Source of the DNA: Acidobacteriaceae bacterium
GTDB lineage: Bacteria > Acidobacteriota > Terriglobia > Bryobacterales > Bryobacteraceae
Direction: 5' to 3'
DNA: 7,887 bases
Assembly (NCBI GenBank): GCA_019244945.1
Contig: JAFASD010000143.1
Coordinates: 1 to 7,887, forward strand
The translations under genes were made by a program, and so were the position numbers. Position 1 is the stretch's first letter. The number at the start of each line of letters is the position of its first letter. The notes beneath the pieces were generated by a model that was not told the origin of the DNA, did no database searches, and saw only the letters and a program-made list of their open reading frames with translations. Positions 1-6,228 of this stretch are shown here, one piece after another.

Positions 1-147
1 GGATTCGAGCGCGTTTACATCGCCACAGGACACGAGGGCTTGGGAGCGACGACATCGCCGGGGACCGCACGGTTATTGGCGGATGAGATCCTGAAGCGAA
101 CTCCGGCAATCGATCCTAAACCTTACCAGCCATCTCGATTCAGCTAA
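1..147 (+). CDS. FAD-dependent D-amino-acid oxidase-type oxidoreductase, C-terminal fragment
   Basis: The frame is open from the left edge to a TAA at 145-147, giving the last 48 residues of a protein whose start lies outside the window. The stretch YIATGHEGLGATTSPGTARL (residues 6-25 of the fragment) has the C-terminal FAD-contacting pattern of the DAO/glycine oxidase family, a 'GH..xG' turn followed by a small-residue loop and then a 'LLADEI' helix. Members of this family oxidise D-amino acids or secondary amines, and several act as D-hydroxyproline dehydrogenases. Only 9 nt separate the stop from the next gene, a DapA-like protein that is itself followed by an amino-acid permease. That context favours a role in cyclic amino-acid (hydroxyproline) catabolism. 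The family call is fairly secure; the substrate is inferred from neighbours. Confidence 0.72.
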   Translation, partial: GFERVYIATGHEGLGATTSPGTARLLADEILKRTPAIDPKPYQPSRFS

Positions 148-156
148 CATCAAGCG

Positions 157-1065
157 ATGCACTGGCACGGGGTTATTCCCGCGATTACGACGCCCTTTCG
201 CGCCGATGGATCGGTCGATCATGACTTTTTGGCGAAACACTGCCGATGGCTCATTGAAAATCGGTGTACCGGCGTGGTCGCGTTGGGATCGCTTGGGGAA
301 GGCTCGACGCTGAAATTCGAAGAGAAGATAGCGATTCTGGAAACGGCGGTCAAGTCGCTGGGGAAAAAAGCGCCGGTGATTGCGGGCATCTCGGCTTTGA
401 GTACGGCGGAAGCGGTCGATCTGGCGCAAGCCGCGCAAGCTGCAGGGTGCCAAGGATTGATGGTGTTGCCGCCCTATATTTACGTGGGTGACTGGCGCGA
501 AATGAAAGCGCACGTCGCGGCAATACTCAGTGCGACGAGCCTCTCCTGCATGCTCTACAACAACCCGATTGCGTATCAGGTGGATTTTCTGCCGGAGCAA
601 GTGGCTGAGCTGGTCGCGGGGCATCGAAATCTTCAGGCGATCAAAGAATCCAGCGCGGACGTACGGCGAATCACTGAGATCAAGTGCTCGGTGGGAGAAA
701 AGCTGAAGATTTTGTGCGGAGTCGATGATTTGATTCTGGAGGCGGTCTATGCGGGCGCAACGGGCTGGATTGCGGGTCTGGCCAATGCCTTTCCAGGCGA
801 ATCCGTCGATCTGTTTGAGCTGGCCGAAAAGGGCGAGCGAGAGGCGGCGTTCGAACTTTACAGGCGTTTCTTGCCGTTGCTGCGATTGGATACGGTGCCG
901 AAGTTCGTGCAATTGATCAAGTACGTACAAGAGCTGGTTGGGATGGGATCAGGCCGGATGCGCGCTCCTCGGCTGGAGCTGAGCGATGAAGAAAAAGAAT
1001 CCGTTCGACGCACGGTAAGCGAATATGAACACAGGCATGCAGCCCGCGCACACCACACCCACTGA
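157..1065 (+). CDS. DapA/N-acetylneuraminate lyase superfamily protein (not a true DapA)
   Basis: This is a 302-residue class I aldolase-fold (TIM barrel) protein of the usual family length. Visible family marks are the N-terminal 'GVIPAITTPF' strand (5-14), the substrate loop GSLGEGST (44-51), the YNNP motif with catalytic Tyr134, and the Schiff-base lysine Lys163 in AIKESS. The arginine that follows the YN.P motif in dihydrodipicolinate synthase and binds its substrate is absent (YNNPIAYQ), and the usual double threonine of GTTGE reads Ser-Leu. Lysine biosynthesis is therefore unlikely. Lying between a DAO-type oxidoreductase and an APC permease, it fits a catabolic lyase or deaminase, for example 1-pyrroline-4-hydroxy-2-carboxylate deaminase of hydroxyproline breakdown. 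A keto-deoxy sugar acid aldolase is the alternative. The start lies 9 nt after the upstream stop. The last ~13 codons, a His-rich tail, overlap the permease gene. Confidence 0.88.
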   Translation: MHWHGVIPAITTPFRADGSVDHDFLAKHCRWLIENRCTGVVALGSLGEGSTLKFEEKIAILETAVKSLGKKAPVIAGISALSTAEAVDLAQAAQAAGCQGLMVLPPYIYVGDWREMKAHVAAILSATSLSCMLYNNPIAYQVDFLPEQVAELVAGHRNLQAIKESSADVRRITEIKCSVGEKLKILCGVDDLILEAVYAGATGWIAGLANAFPGESVDLFELAEKGEREAAFELYRRFLPLLRLDTVPKFVQLIKYVQELVGMGSGRMRAPRLELSDEEKESVRRTVSEYEHRHAARAHHTH

Positions 1066-2533
1066 GACGAGCGCGATCGATCGCGAAACCGGCTTCATTC
1101 GTGAGCTGGGCTTGTTCGATTCGGCGATGATCGTCATCGGCGCGATGATCGGCTCGGGAATTTTCATTGTGCCGGCCGACATGGCGCGGAATATTGGCAG
1201 CCCAGGATGGCTGCTGGTGGCCTGGTTATTCACCGCCGCGGTGACGGTCGCCGCAGCTCTGTCTTATGGCGAGTTGGCGGCGATGATGCCGAAGGCGGGC
1301 GGGATGTACGTATACCTGCGCGAAGCGTTCTCGCCCATCTGGGGATTTTTGTATGGCTGGACGCTCTTCACGGTCATTCAGACTGGCACCATTGCGGCGG
1401 TAGCGGTTGGATTTGCCCGCTTCACCGGAGTGCTTTGGCCGGCCGTTTCCGAAGAAAGTTATTTGATTCCGCCGATCCATCTTTCGAGTGGATACGCGAT
1501 CTCGCTCTCGACCGGCCAGCTCACTGCAATCCTGGTTATCGCGCTGCTCACCTGGACAAACAGCCGGGGCATACGTTACGGCAAGATTATTCAGAATCTA
1601 TTTACATCCGCGAAAGTTGTGGCTTTGGCCGCACTTATTCTGCTTGGCCTGATCTTCTGGAAGCACACAGCCGTATCGGCGAACTTCGGTAACTTCTGGA
1701 CGCCTCGGGATGTAACGCCGCTCACTGCATCCTTGAGCGCTTTCACCGCATTTGGTCTTTTTGCCGCAATTTGTGTTTCGCAGTCCGGATCACTGTTTTC
1801 AGCCGACGCTTGGCACGACATTACGTTTGCGGCGGGTGAAGTAAAAGATCCGGGCAGAACCATGCCTCGCGCGCTGGCGCTCGGAACCATCTGCGTGACG
1901 GGTCTGTATTTTCTGGCGAATGTCGCCTATCTTCTTGTGCTGCCTCTTGGCGCGATTCAGCACGCGCCTTCCGATCGCGTTGCAACCGCTATGCTGCAGG
2001 TGATCTTTCCCGGTTGGGGAGCAGTTCTGATGGCCGCGGCGATTATGATTTCTACCTTTGGATGTATGAACGCTTTGATTCTGGCAGGCCCGCGCGTGTA
2101 CTATTCCATGGCGAATGACGGTTTGTTCCCGAAATCGGCCGGCCGTCTCAATCGTGCTCACGTTCCGGGTTGGTCATTGATGATCCAGGGAATCTGGTCC
2201 GCGGCTTTGGTGTTGCCACGCACTTATAACATGGCAACGAGAGCTTACGGGAGTTTGTATAGCAATCTGCTCGACTATGTTATTTCTGCTGCATTGATTT
2301 TCTATGTATTGACAATCGCGGGAGTGATTCGGCTGCGGATGAAACTACCGAATGCGCCGAGACCGTACCGCGCGTGGGGCTATCCCGTGGTGCCTCTCGT
2401 TTATATAGCCGGAGGGTTGGCTGTTCTAGCCTGCCTTTTTGCGTATCGCCCGGCAACCACTTGGCCGGGATTACTGATCGTTGCCTGTGGGCTGCCGGTT
2501 TACTGGGCGACAACGGCGCGCGCCGCCCGGTAA
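1025..2533 (+). CDS. APC-family amino-acid permease
   Basis: This 502-residue inner-membrane transporter is of the amino acid-polyamine-organocation superfamily. The first membrane segment carries the unwound-helix signature GAMIGSGIF (39-47), and YGELAAMMPKAGGMYVYLRE (81-100) is the typical segment between the second and third spans. Roughly twelve hydrophobic segments follow, ending near residue 500. The chosen ATG lies 41 nt inside the end of the DapA-like gene, so the two are likely translationally coupled; an in-frame ATG at 1037 is an alternative. Its place behind the oxidase and lyase genes suggests that it imports the amino acid they degrade. Length and motifs fit the LAT/PotE-like branch; the substrate cannot be read from the sequence. 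Its 3' end overlaps the convergent aldo/keto reductase by 34 bp. Confidence 0.92.
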   Translation: MNTGMQPAHTTPTETSAIDRETGFIRELGLFDSAMIVIGAMIGSGIFIVPADMARNIGSPGWLLVAWLFTAAVTVAAALSYGELAAMMPKAGGMYVYLREAFSPIWGFLYGWTLFTVIQTGTIAAVAVGFARFTGVLWPAVSEESYLIPPIHLSSGYAISLSTGQLTAILVIALLTWTNSRGIRYGKIIQNLFTSAKVVALAALILLGLIFWKHTAVSANFGNFWTPRDVTPLTASLSAFTAFGLFAAICVSQSGSLFSADAWHDITFAAGEVKDPGRTMPRALALGTICVTGLYFLANVAYLLVLPLGAIQHAPSDRVATAMLQVIFPGWGAVLMAAAIMISTFGCMNALILAGPRVYYSMANDGLFPKSAGRLNRAHVPGWSLMIQGIWSAALVLPRTYNMATRAYGSLYSNLLDYVISAALIFYVLTIAGVIRLRMKLPNAPRPYRAWGYPVVPLVYIAGGLAVLACLFAYRPATTWPGLLIVACGLPVYWATTARAAR

Positions 2534-3471
2534 CCCTCGATCTCCGATAGCTCCTCTGGAGTAAGTCGAAAATCCAAAGCTCCGAGCGTGCCTTCGACCT
2601 GGTCGGCTCGACGTAATCCCACAATGGCGGCAGTTACTGCCGGGTTACTCAGCGTCCACGCGAGAGCTACTTCCCCCGGAGCGCGTCCGTGCCGTTGGCC
2701 AATCCTGCGAAGAACCTCGACGAGTTCCAGGTTCCGGCTCAATCTCGGTTCCTGGAAGTCTTTATCGCGGCGACGCCAATCATCTTGGGGGAGATTCTGG
2801 GCGCGTTCTTTGGTCATCTTGCCCGTGAGCAGCCCGGCACGCATGGGCGAGTAAACGATGACACCGATTCCGTTTTCTCGCGCGAAGGGAAGGATCTCTT
2901 TCTCCGCGTCGCGCGCAAGCAGAGAATACGGCGGCTGTAAAGAGGTGATCGGAGCGATTTTCAGGGCGCGCTTCATCTGCGCGACATTGAAATTGGAAAT
3001 GCCGATCCAGCGTACTTTTCCCTCTTCTTTGAGGCGCGCCATGGCGGTCCAGCCTTCTTCGATATCTGCGTCCGGCTCCGGCCAATGCATCTGATAGAGA
3101 TCGATCCGGTCCAGCTTCAATCGGCGCAAGCTGTCCTCGCACTCTTTGCGAATGGAATCTTCTTTTAGAGAACCAAAAATTTTGCCGTTTTCATCCCAGC
3201 GCCGCTCGCATTTCGTGAAGACATAAGGTTTGGTCGGGAGGCCATCGAGGGCTTTGGCGACGATTTCCTCGGAATGACCCAGGCCGTAGATCGCGGCCGT
3301 GTCGATCCAATTGACGCCTGCGTTGAGCGCTGCGCGAATGGCTGAAATTGAATCCGAATCATCCTGACTGCCCCAGGCGAAGGCCCAACCGCCTCCACCC
3401 ATGGCCCATGCGCCGACGCCCAAAGCAGTAATCTTGAGGTCGCTGTTTCCTAGTTTCCGAAGTTCGGTCAT
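2500..3471 (-). CDS. Aldo/keto reductase
   Basis: This is a 323-residue NADPH-dependent oxidoreductase with the (beta/alpha)8 fold. The catalytic tetrad is visible: Asp57 in NWIDTAAIYG, Tyr62 in the same motif, Lys87 in VFTKCERR and His129 in YQMHWPEP. 'RWIGISNFNVAQM' (155-167) and 'YSPMRAGLLTG' (207-217) are family signatures, and the C-terminal 'IVGLRRADQVEGTL' region fits cofactor phosphate binding. The frame opens further upstream at a GTG (3507), but the family's usual beginning 'MTELRKLGNSDL' points to the ATG at 3471. The gene is convergent with the permease and overlaps it. It is not obviously part of that operon, and its substrate (a sugar or small aldehyde) cannot be assigned. Confidence 0.93.
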   Translation of the reverse strand: MTELRKLGNSDLKITALGVGAWAMGGGGWAFAWGSQDDSDSISAIRAALNAGVNWIDTAAIYGLGHSEEIVAKALDGLPTKPYVFTKCERRWDENGKIFGSLKEDSIRKECEDSLRRLKLDRIDLYQMHWPEPDADIEEGWTAMARLKEEGKVRWIGISNFNVAQMKRALKIAPITSLQPPYSLLARDAEKEILPFARENGIGVIVYSPMRAGLLTGKMTKERAQNLPQDDWRRRDKDFQEPRLSRNLELVEVLRRIGQRHGRAPGEVALAWTLSNPAVTAAIVGLRRADQVEGTLGALDFRLTPEELSEIEGYRAARAVVAQ

Positions 3472-3634
3472 GCTCTGTGGATGCGGACCGGCCCAAGTTT
3501 TGTGCACACGTTATCTATCCAGGATCAGGTTCTTGATGAGGAGAAAGGAACCGCAACCGGTACGGGGGGTTCTGAATCGCCTTAAGCGCATGGGACCAAT
3601 ACCGAAAGTTACTCAGGATCCCTAAGATCAGGTC

Positions 3635-3775
3635 ATGAACTACGTCATGATCACTGCTGGGATGTTCAGTATAGGAGCGTTCGTGATCGCGGCAACGAAG
3701 CTCATCCGGCGTCAAAGGAATTCTGCTCCCGTGAGAGTTGGACTCGTGCGAGTCACCTCTCGGAAAGACGAGTAG
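3635..3775 (+). CDS. Possible small single-span membrane protein (46 aa)
   Basis: An ATG-started 46-codon frame ends at TAG 3773-3775. The N-terminal two thirds is one hydrophobic stretch (about residues 4-24, with small residues and Ile/Phe/Val). It is followed at once by the basic patch KLIRRQR, as expected of a single membrane helix with a cytoplasmic positive end. The tail is hydrophilic and ends in RKDE. A weak AGG lies about 2 nt before the ATG, so the ribosome site is poor. The gene fills most of the gap between the divergent reductase and the convergent glycosyltransferase, and its last 23 nt overlap the latter's 3' end. I recognise no family. The ordered hydrophobic-then-basic layout is the only support; it may be a chance frame. 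Confidence 0.35.
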   Translation: MNYVMITAGMFSIGAFVIAATKLIRRQRNSAPVRVGLVRVTSRKDE

Positions 3776-5228
3776 GGACTAACTGGGGCGAAGCCGTTCC
3801 GACGGGCGACCGCAGCATAAAATCGAACTTACCAGTTCCGCAAACCGGAAAGGTCGAGCCTCGATAGAACTCGAGGCCGAAGAGCCAAGTTCTATTAGTT
3901 CCTCCGTCGCAGACGCGATCCGCAACCCCTTTCATTCTGCGCCACATGCCGCGCGCGGAGACTTGTTCGTCGAGAATCGGATACGCGACATACTTCATGT
4001 AAATTCCTCCCGCCACGACACACAAAACCAGCAGCAAGCCGCTCCAGGACGGCCTCGTGAAAAGTGCGACAAGGATCGGGATGAGCACGCAGAGGAAGTC
4101 CAGGAGCGTCAACCCGTGAAAACCTGACGAAGAAAAGTGTCCCAGGTTCAGGGATTCGGGCAGTATCGGCGCAATCATCGGAATGGTTCCAATGAGCAAC
4201 GCGGAAGCGAGCAGCCACCAACGGGATAACTCACTGATGCTCCTGGTTTCAAATTGCGCACCGATCAGTGTAAAGACGCACGGCAGCAGAGGCAGCAAAT
4301 ATCCTGGAAGTTTGTTTAGGGAAGCGCTAAAGATCACAAATCCGAAAACGAAGATGACGAGCAAGAAACGGCGCCGCTCGTCCCAAACGGGCTGCTTCCA
4401 TGCGAACAGACCGAGCAATGGCGTCCAGGGAAATAAAGCGATCAGCAACACGGGAACGTAGTAATACCAGGAGTGCACGTGTTGCAGAGCGGGCGAATAC
4501 AAGCGTTCGAGGTGATGTTTGATAAACAGCTCCTGGATGAAGGGGTAGCCGTTGCGAGAATACGCGGCCCAATACCAGGGGAGAGCGATTATCGTGCAAG
4601 ATAGAATCGCTAACCACCAATAGCGCCGAAATCGGCGAAGGAACCAGAAAAACGGCAGCGCGAGCGCAAGAGGGACCAGAGCTTTCGCCAGCACCGCCAG
4701 GCCAAGGCAAAGGCCAAGGGCAACGAAGCGCAGAGGAATGGACGCGGTTTGCGGTTGCGTACGGAGGAGCGGCAGACTCAGGAAAACGCTGAGGGAAAAG
4801 AAGACCGCCAGAGGGAGATCGGTGAGGCAGAGTTGGCTATAGGCCATCCAGCCGGCGGAGGTTGCGAGAAGAAACGTGGTGACGGCGGCGGCTTCAGATC
4901 CGAATTCGGAGCGCAAGAGAAAAAAAGAGACGGCGAGGAAAGCGAGGCTGAGCAATACGACCGGCAGTCTGGCGGCGAGTTCGAGATTTAAGCCGGCCAG
5001 GGTGCCGGTTGCCGCCATCCAGTAGACAAGAGGCGGCTTCTCAAACCAGTAAGAGCCCCACAGTTTGGGAGTAACGAGGTCCCCGGTATGCGCCATGTCA
5101 GCCCCGATGGCGGCATATCGCGGCTCATCTGCGCTCAGGACGCCGACACCGTCCAGCTTATAAAGATAAAGAGCCGATATTGCAGCCGCAAGAAGGGCGA
5201 GCCTCAGCGGGCCGCGCAATGAAGACAA
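3753..5228 (-). CDS. ArnT/PMT-like integral membrane glycosyltransferase
   Basis: This 491-residue polytopic membrane protein is of the GT83/PMT_2 type. Such enzymes move a sugar from a polyprenyl-phosphate donor to lipid A, lipids or proteins at the outer face of the inner membrane. The first periplasmic loop has the hallmark DEPRYAAIGADM (34-45) with the acidic pair Asp34-Glu35, then YWFEKPPLVYW (60-70) with Glu63-Lys64. CLTDLPLAVF (134-143) carries another conserved acidic residue. 'ALPWYW...GYPFIQELFIKHHLER' (about 215-242) and 'SLNKLPGYLLPLLP' (303-316) are also typical. About 11-13 membrane spans are present, with a short soluble C-terminus. The frame begins at a TTG (5228). A second TTG at 5219 lies 9 nt after a GAGGG sequence and is an equally good start (488 aa). 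The acceptor is unknown. It may be monocistronic. Confidence 0.88.
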   Translation of the reverse strand: MSSLRGPLRLALLAAAISALYLYKLDGVGVLSADEPRYAAIGADMAHTGDLVTPKLWGSYWFEKPPLVYWMAATGTLAGLNLELAARLPVVLLSLAFLAVSFFLLRSEFGSEAAAVTTFLLATSAGWMAYSQLCLTDLPLAVFFSLSVFLSLPLLRTQPQTASIPLRFVALGLCLGLAVLAKALVPLALALPFFWFLRRFRRYWWLAILSCTIIALPWYWAAYSRNGYPFIQELFIKHHLERLYSPALQHVHSWYYYVPVLLIALFPWTPLLGLFAWKQPVWDERRRFLLVIFVFGFVIFSASLNKLPGYLLPLLPCVFTLIGAQFETRSISELSRWWLLASALLIGTIPMIAPILPESLNLGHFSSSGFHGLTLLDFLCVLIPILVALFTRPSWSGLLLVLCVVAGGIYMKYVAYPILDEQVSARGMWRRMKGVADRVCDGGTNRTWLFGLEFYRGSTFPVCGTGKFDFMLRSPVGTASPQLVPTRLSER

Positions 5229-5263
5229 CCCTCAGTATAGATAGCGCGATGGAATGAAAACGT
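5223..5263 (+). repeat. Direct repeat, copy 1 (left of the TIR-like cassette)
   Basis: This 41-nt stretch matches 6187-6228 at 35 of 42 aligned columns (6 substitutions, 1 single-base gap). Identical blocks are agacaa, ctcagtata, tagc, cgatg, gaa and gaaaacgt. Read on the plus strand it reproduces the DsbA promoter/start layout (a TATAGA box, 7 nt, then ATG), but here the ATG is followed by GAA TGA, so no gene begins. The left end also carries the first codons of the glycosyltransferase on the minus strand. Confidence 0.7.
5234..5239 (-). promoter_or_regulatory. Possible -10 box (TATACT) of the glycosyltransferase gene
   Basis: TATACT, one mismatch from the sigma-70 consensus, lies 5 nt before the TTG at 5228 on the minus strand. 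No good -35 hexamer is seen at 16-18 nt. If it is used, transcription would begin at or next to the first TTG, making the message almost leaderless. The GAGGG at 5229-5233 would then be useless as a ribosome site. The box lies inside the direct repeat copy at 5223-5263. Confidence 0.35.
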
Positions 5264-5387
5264 CAGACCTGCGCGGGAGCAAGTCACGTCCCTTACCGCC
5301 ATTCGTTCTCCGGACCAGCTCGTTCGCGATATAGCAAATGTCAGAAAATGTACGCGGCTCGTACAGACTTCGAGATCCTGCCGTGCG

Positions 5388-5804
5388 TTAGATTTGAGGC
5401 ACCGCCGCCCTAACTGCCCGATACACTCTCATCAGGTCGGTAACATCTGGCCGAACGGAACGTCGGACGAAAATGTTGCAGAGCTCGCGCATTACACCCT
5501 TTGGGGTCCCTTCGTGAATATTGATATCCGTTCCAGCCAGATCACTCATCGACTTCAGAATGCGATGCGGCACAGCATCACAGACGAACCAGGAGTGTCG
5601 GCGGGGGTTCATGCTGGTCCAGCCGACTGCCAAGCCGAGTTCGAACGGCATATTGAAGCGCGGCGCGCGCGGTCTGGTGCGGGACAGTTGAACTCGCGAA
5701 AGGTCGTGAATGGAATACCGACACTCATGCATCAGCGCTTGGATACGATCAAGCCGACGCGTCGTGTCCGGAATTTCCAGCGTTGTGTGAGGGACGAGCC
5801 GCAA
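5388..5804 (-). CDS. TIR/deoxyribosyltransferase-like Rossmannoid protein, shortest reading
   Basis: The frame ends at TAA (5388-5390). From the only canonical start codon near the domain, TTG at 5804, it encodes 138 residues. Motifs in order are TTLEIPDTTRRLDRI (7-21), CRYSIHDLSRV (28-38), PRFNMPFELGLAVGW (48-62) with Glu55 as probable catalytic acid, HSWFV (70-74), SMSDLAGTD (85-93) and GVMREL (103-108). I recall this pattern from a family of uncharacterised bacterial proteins. The layout resembles TIR and nucleoside 2-deoxyribosyltransferase folds, in which a Glu attacks the N-glycosidic bond of NAD or nucleosides. Activity on NAD or nucleotides is inference. The conserved first strand is encoded upstream of this TTG (see 5805-5897), so 5804 is probably not the true beginning. 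The gene follows, and in frame terms overlaps, the 66-aa gene at 5912-6112. Confidence 0.72.
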   Translation of the reverse strand: MRLVPHTTLEIPDTTRRLDRIQALMHECRYSIHDLSRVQLSRTRPRAPRFNMPFELGLAVGWTSMNPRRHSWFVCDAVPHRILKSMSDLAGTDINIHEGTPKGVMRELCNIFVRRSVRPDVTDLMRVYRAVRAAVPQI

Positions 5805-5897
5805 TGCACTGATGCCGACGAGATAGGCGAGGTACAGCCTTTCGAAGGCTGTGTCGTACGGGAGATTCAGGAAAACCCAATCCGCGCGGACGGGCGG
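5805..5897 (-). other. In-frame upstream part of the TIR-like domain, without a start codon
   Basis: Continuing the 5388-5804 frame upstream gives PPVRADWVFLNLPYDTAFER followed by LYLAYLVGISA, which runs straight into the downstream protein. 'WVFLNLPYD' is the expected first beta strand and loop of this fold, and the following helix joins without a break. No ATG, GTG or TTG occurs in this frame between 5805 and at least 6149, and there is no stop either. The best non-canonical candidates are CTG at 5868-5870 and 5835-5837, both inside the conserved region. Translation could also enter by a -1 shift from the 66-aa gene. Confidence 0.6.
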
Positions 5898-5911
5898 AGT
5901 GTCAAACCGGG

Positions 5912-6112
5912 CTACTTTCGGGAAGAGGGTTTCTTGCTGGCAATTTTTCTTGGGGCCTTCTTGGTTTTTGCGCCGTTCTGGCGAGCGATGCTCTCGCGGT
6001 ACGGTCGCGCTAGCTCCCGAAGAAAAGCTTGCCGCTCCGGCGTTATACCGAATACAGCGGCAACCTCTTCCGGAGTCGCACCGGGACCGGTAAGCTTGAC
6101 GGGTTGCCTCAT
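5912..6112 (-). CDS. Small basic HTH-like protein, first gene of the TIR-like cassette
   Basis: The ATG at 6112 opens a 66-residue protein ending in TAG (5912-5914). The N-terminal half, VKLTGPGATPEEVAAVFGIT (5-24) followed by PERQAFLRELARPYRES, reads like a small helix-turn-helix with an 'EEVAxxxGIxxxR' core. The last third is Lys/Arg-rich (KTKKAPRK...KKPSSRK), suiting nucleic-acid binding. The reading frame extends upstream to 6325 without a stop, but that part is antisense to the DsbA signal-peptide region. A TACACT box 7 nt before this ATG also supports the short form. The TIR-like frame lies -1 relative to it and follows at once, so the two look like an operon, conceivably a regulator or antitoxin with its effector. 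Length and motif resemble small uncharacterised proteins I recall from Acidobacteriota. No function is known to me. Confidence 0.62.
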   Translation of the reverse strand: MRQPVKLTGPGATPEEVAAVFGITPERQAFLRELARPYRESIARQNGAKTKKAPRKIASKKPSSRK

Positions 6113-6119
6113 GTTTTTC

Positions 6120-6125
6120 AGTGTA
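6120..6125 (-). promoter_or_regulatory. Possible -10 box (TACACT) of the HTH/TIR-like cassette
   Basis: TACACT on the minus strand is followed by exactly 7 nt (gaaaaac) and then the ATG at 6112, so the transcript would start at or beside the start codon. No Shine-Dalgarno sequence is present, which agrees with a leaderless message. No clear -35 hexamer is seen. The arrangement mirrors that of the divergent DsbA gene. Confidence 0.4.
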
Positions 6126-6186
6126 GCGTTCGAATCGATTTTTGAGGTACCAGCTTTGGCTCCTCGCCTGTGCGCGATGGCAGGAG

Positions 6187-6228
6187 AGACAATTCTCAGT
6201 ATAATTAGCCCGATGCGAACGAAAACGT
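6187..6228 (+). repeat. Direct repeat, copy 2 (right of the TIR-like cassette)
   Basis: This 42-nt partner of the repeat at 5223-5263 matches at 35 of 42 aligned columns. It covers the DsbA-like gene's -10 box, the 7-nt gap, the ATG and the first five codons. Conservation that continues past the promoter into codons (gaa-gaaaacgt) suggests common descent rather than independent similarity of two promoters. The two copies are about 964 bp apart, in the same orientation, and enclose the HTH/TIR-like cassette. Confidence 0.7.
6200..6205 (+). promoter_or_regulatory. -10 box (TATAAT) of the DsbA-like gene
   Basis: A perfect TATAAT is followed by 7 nt (tagcccg) and then the ATG at 6213. No ribosome-binding sequence fits between them, so the message is probably leaderless. 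The hexamer 17 nt upstream (atggca) is a poor -35. The GAGA/TCTC inverted pair just before it (6186-6197) could be an operator but is very short. Confidence 0.55.

Noticed and set aside
73..930. 285-codon minus-strand frame opposite the DapA-like gene
   Set aside because: Arg/Gln/His-rich composition typical of an antisense shadow; the plus-strand gene is unmistakable.
3472..3507. GTG start of the aldo/keto reductase at 3507
   Set aside because: Family members begin close to 'MTELRKLG', which matches the ATG at 3471; the 12 extra residues look non-coding.
3548..3572. GAACC...GGTTC inverted pair as a terminator
   Set aside because: A 5-bp stem with a ~15-nt loop and no T tract; too weak to call.
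3515..3715. 66-codon minus-strand frame antisense to the small membrane protein
   Set aside because: It is His/Asp/Arg-rich with no recognisable pattern and is probably a shadow; the plus-strand frame has the better protein character.
5264..5387. RNA gene or terminator between the left repeat and the TIR-like stop
   Set aside because: No strong stem, T tract or tRNA-like pattern found; short frames there (for example 26 codons from 5254) have no support.
5394..6212. N-terminal extension of the DsbA-like gene to a 580-residue frame
   Set aside because: The extension lies before a clear signal peptide and a TATAAT box, and its codons are the exact antisense of the TIR-like frame, whose motifs are recognisable on the minus strand.
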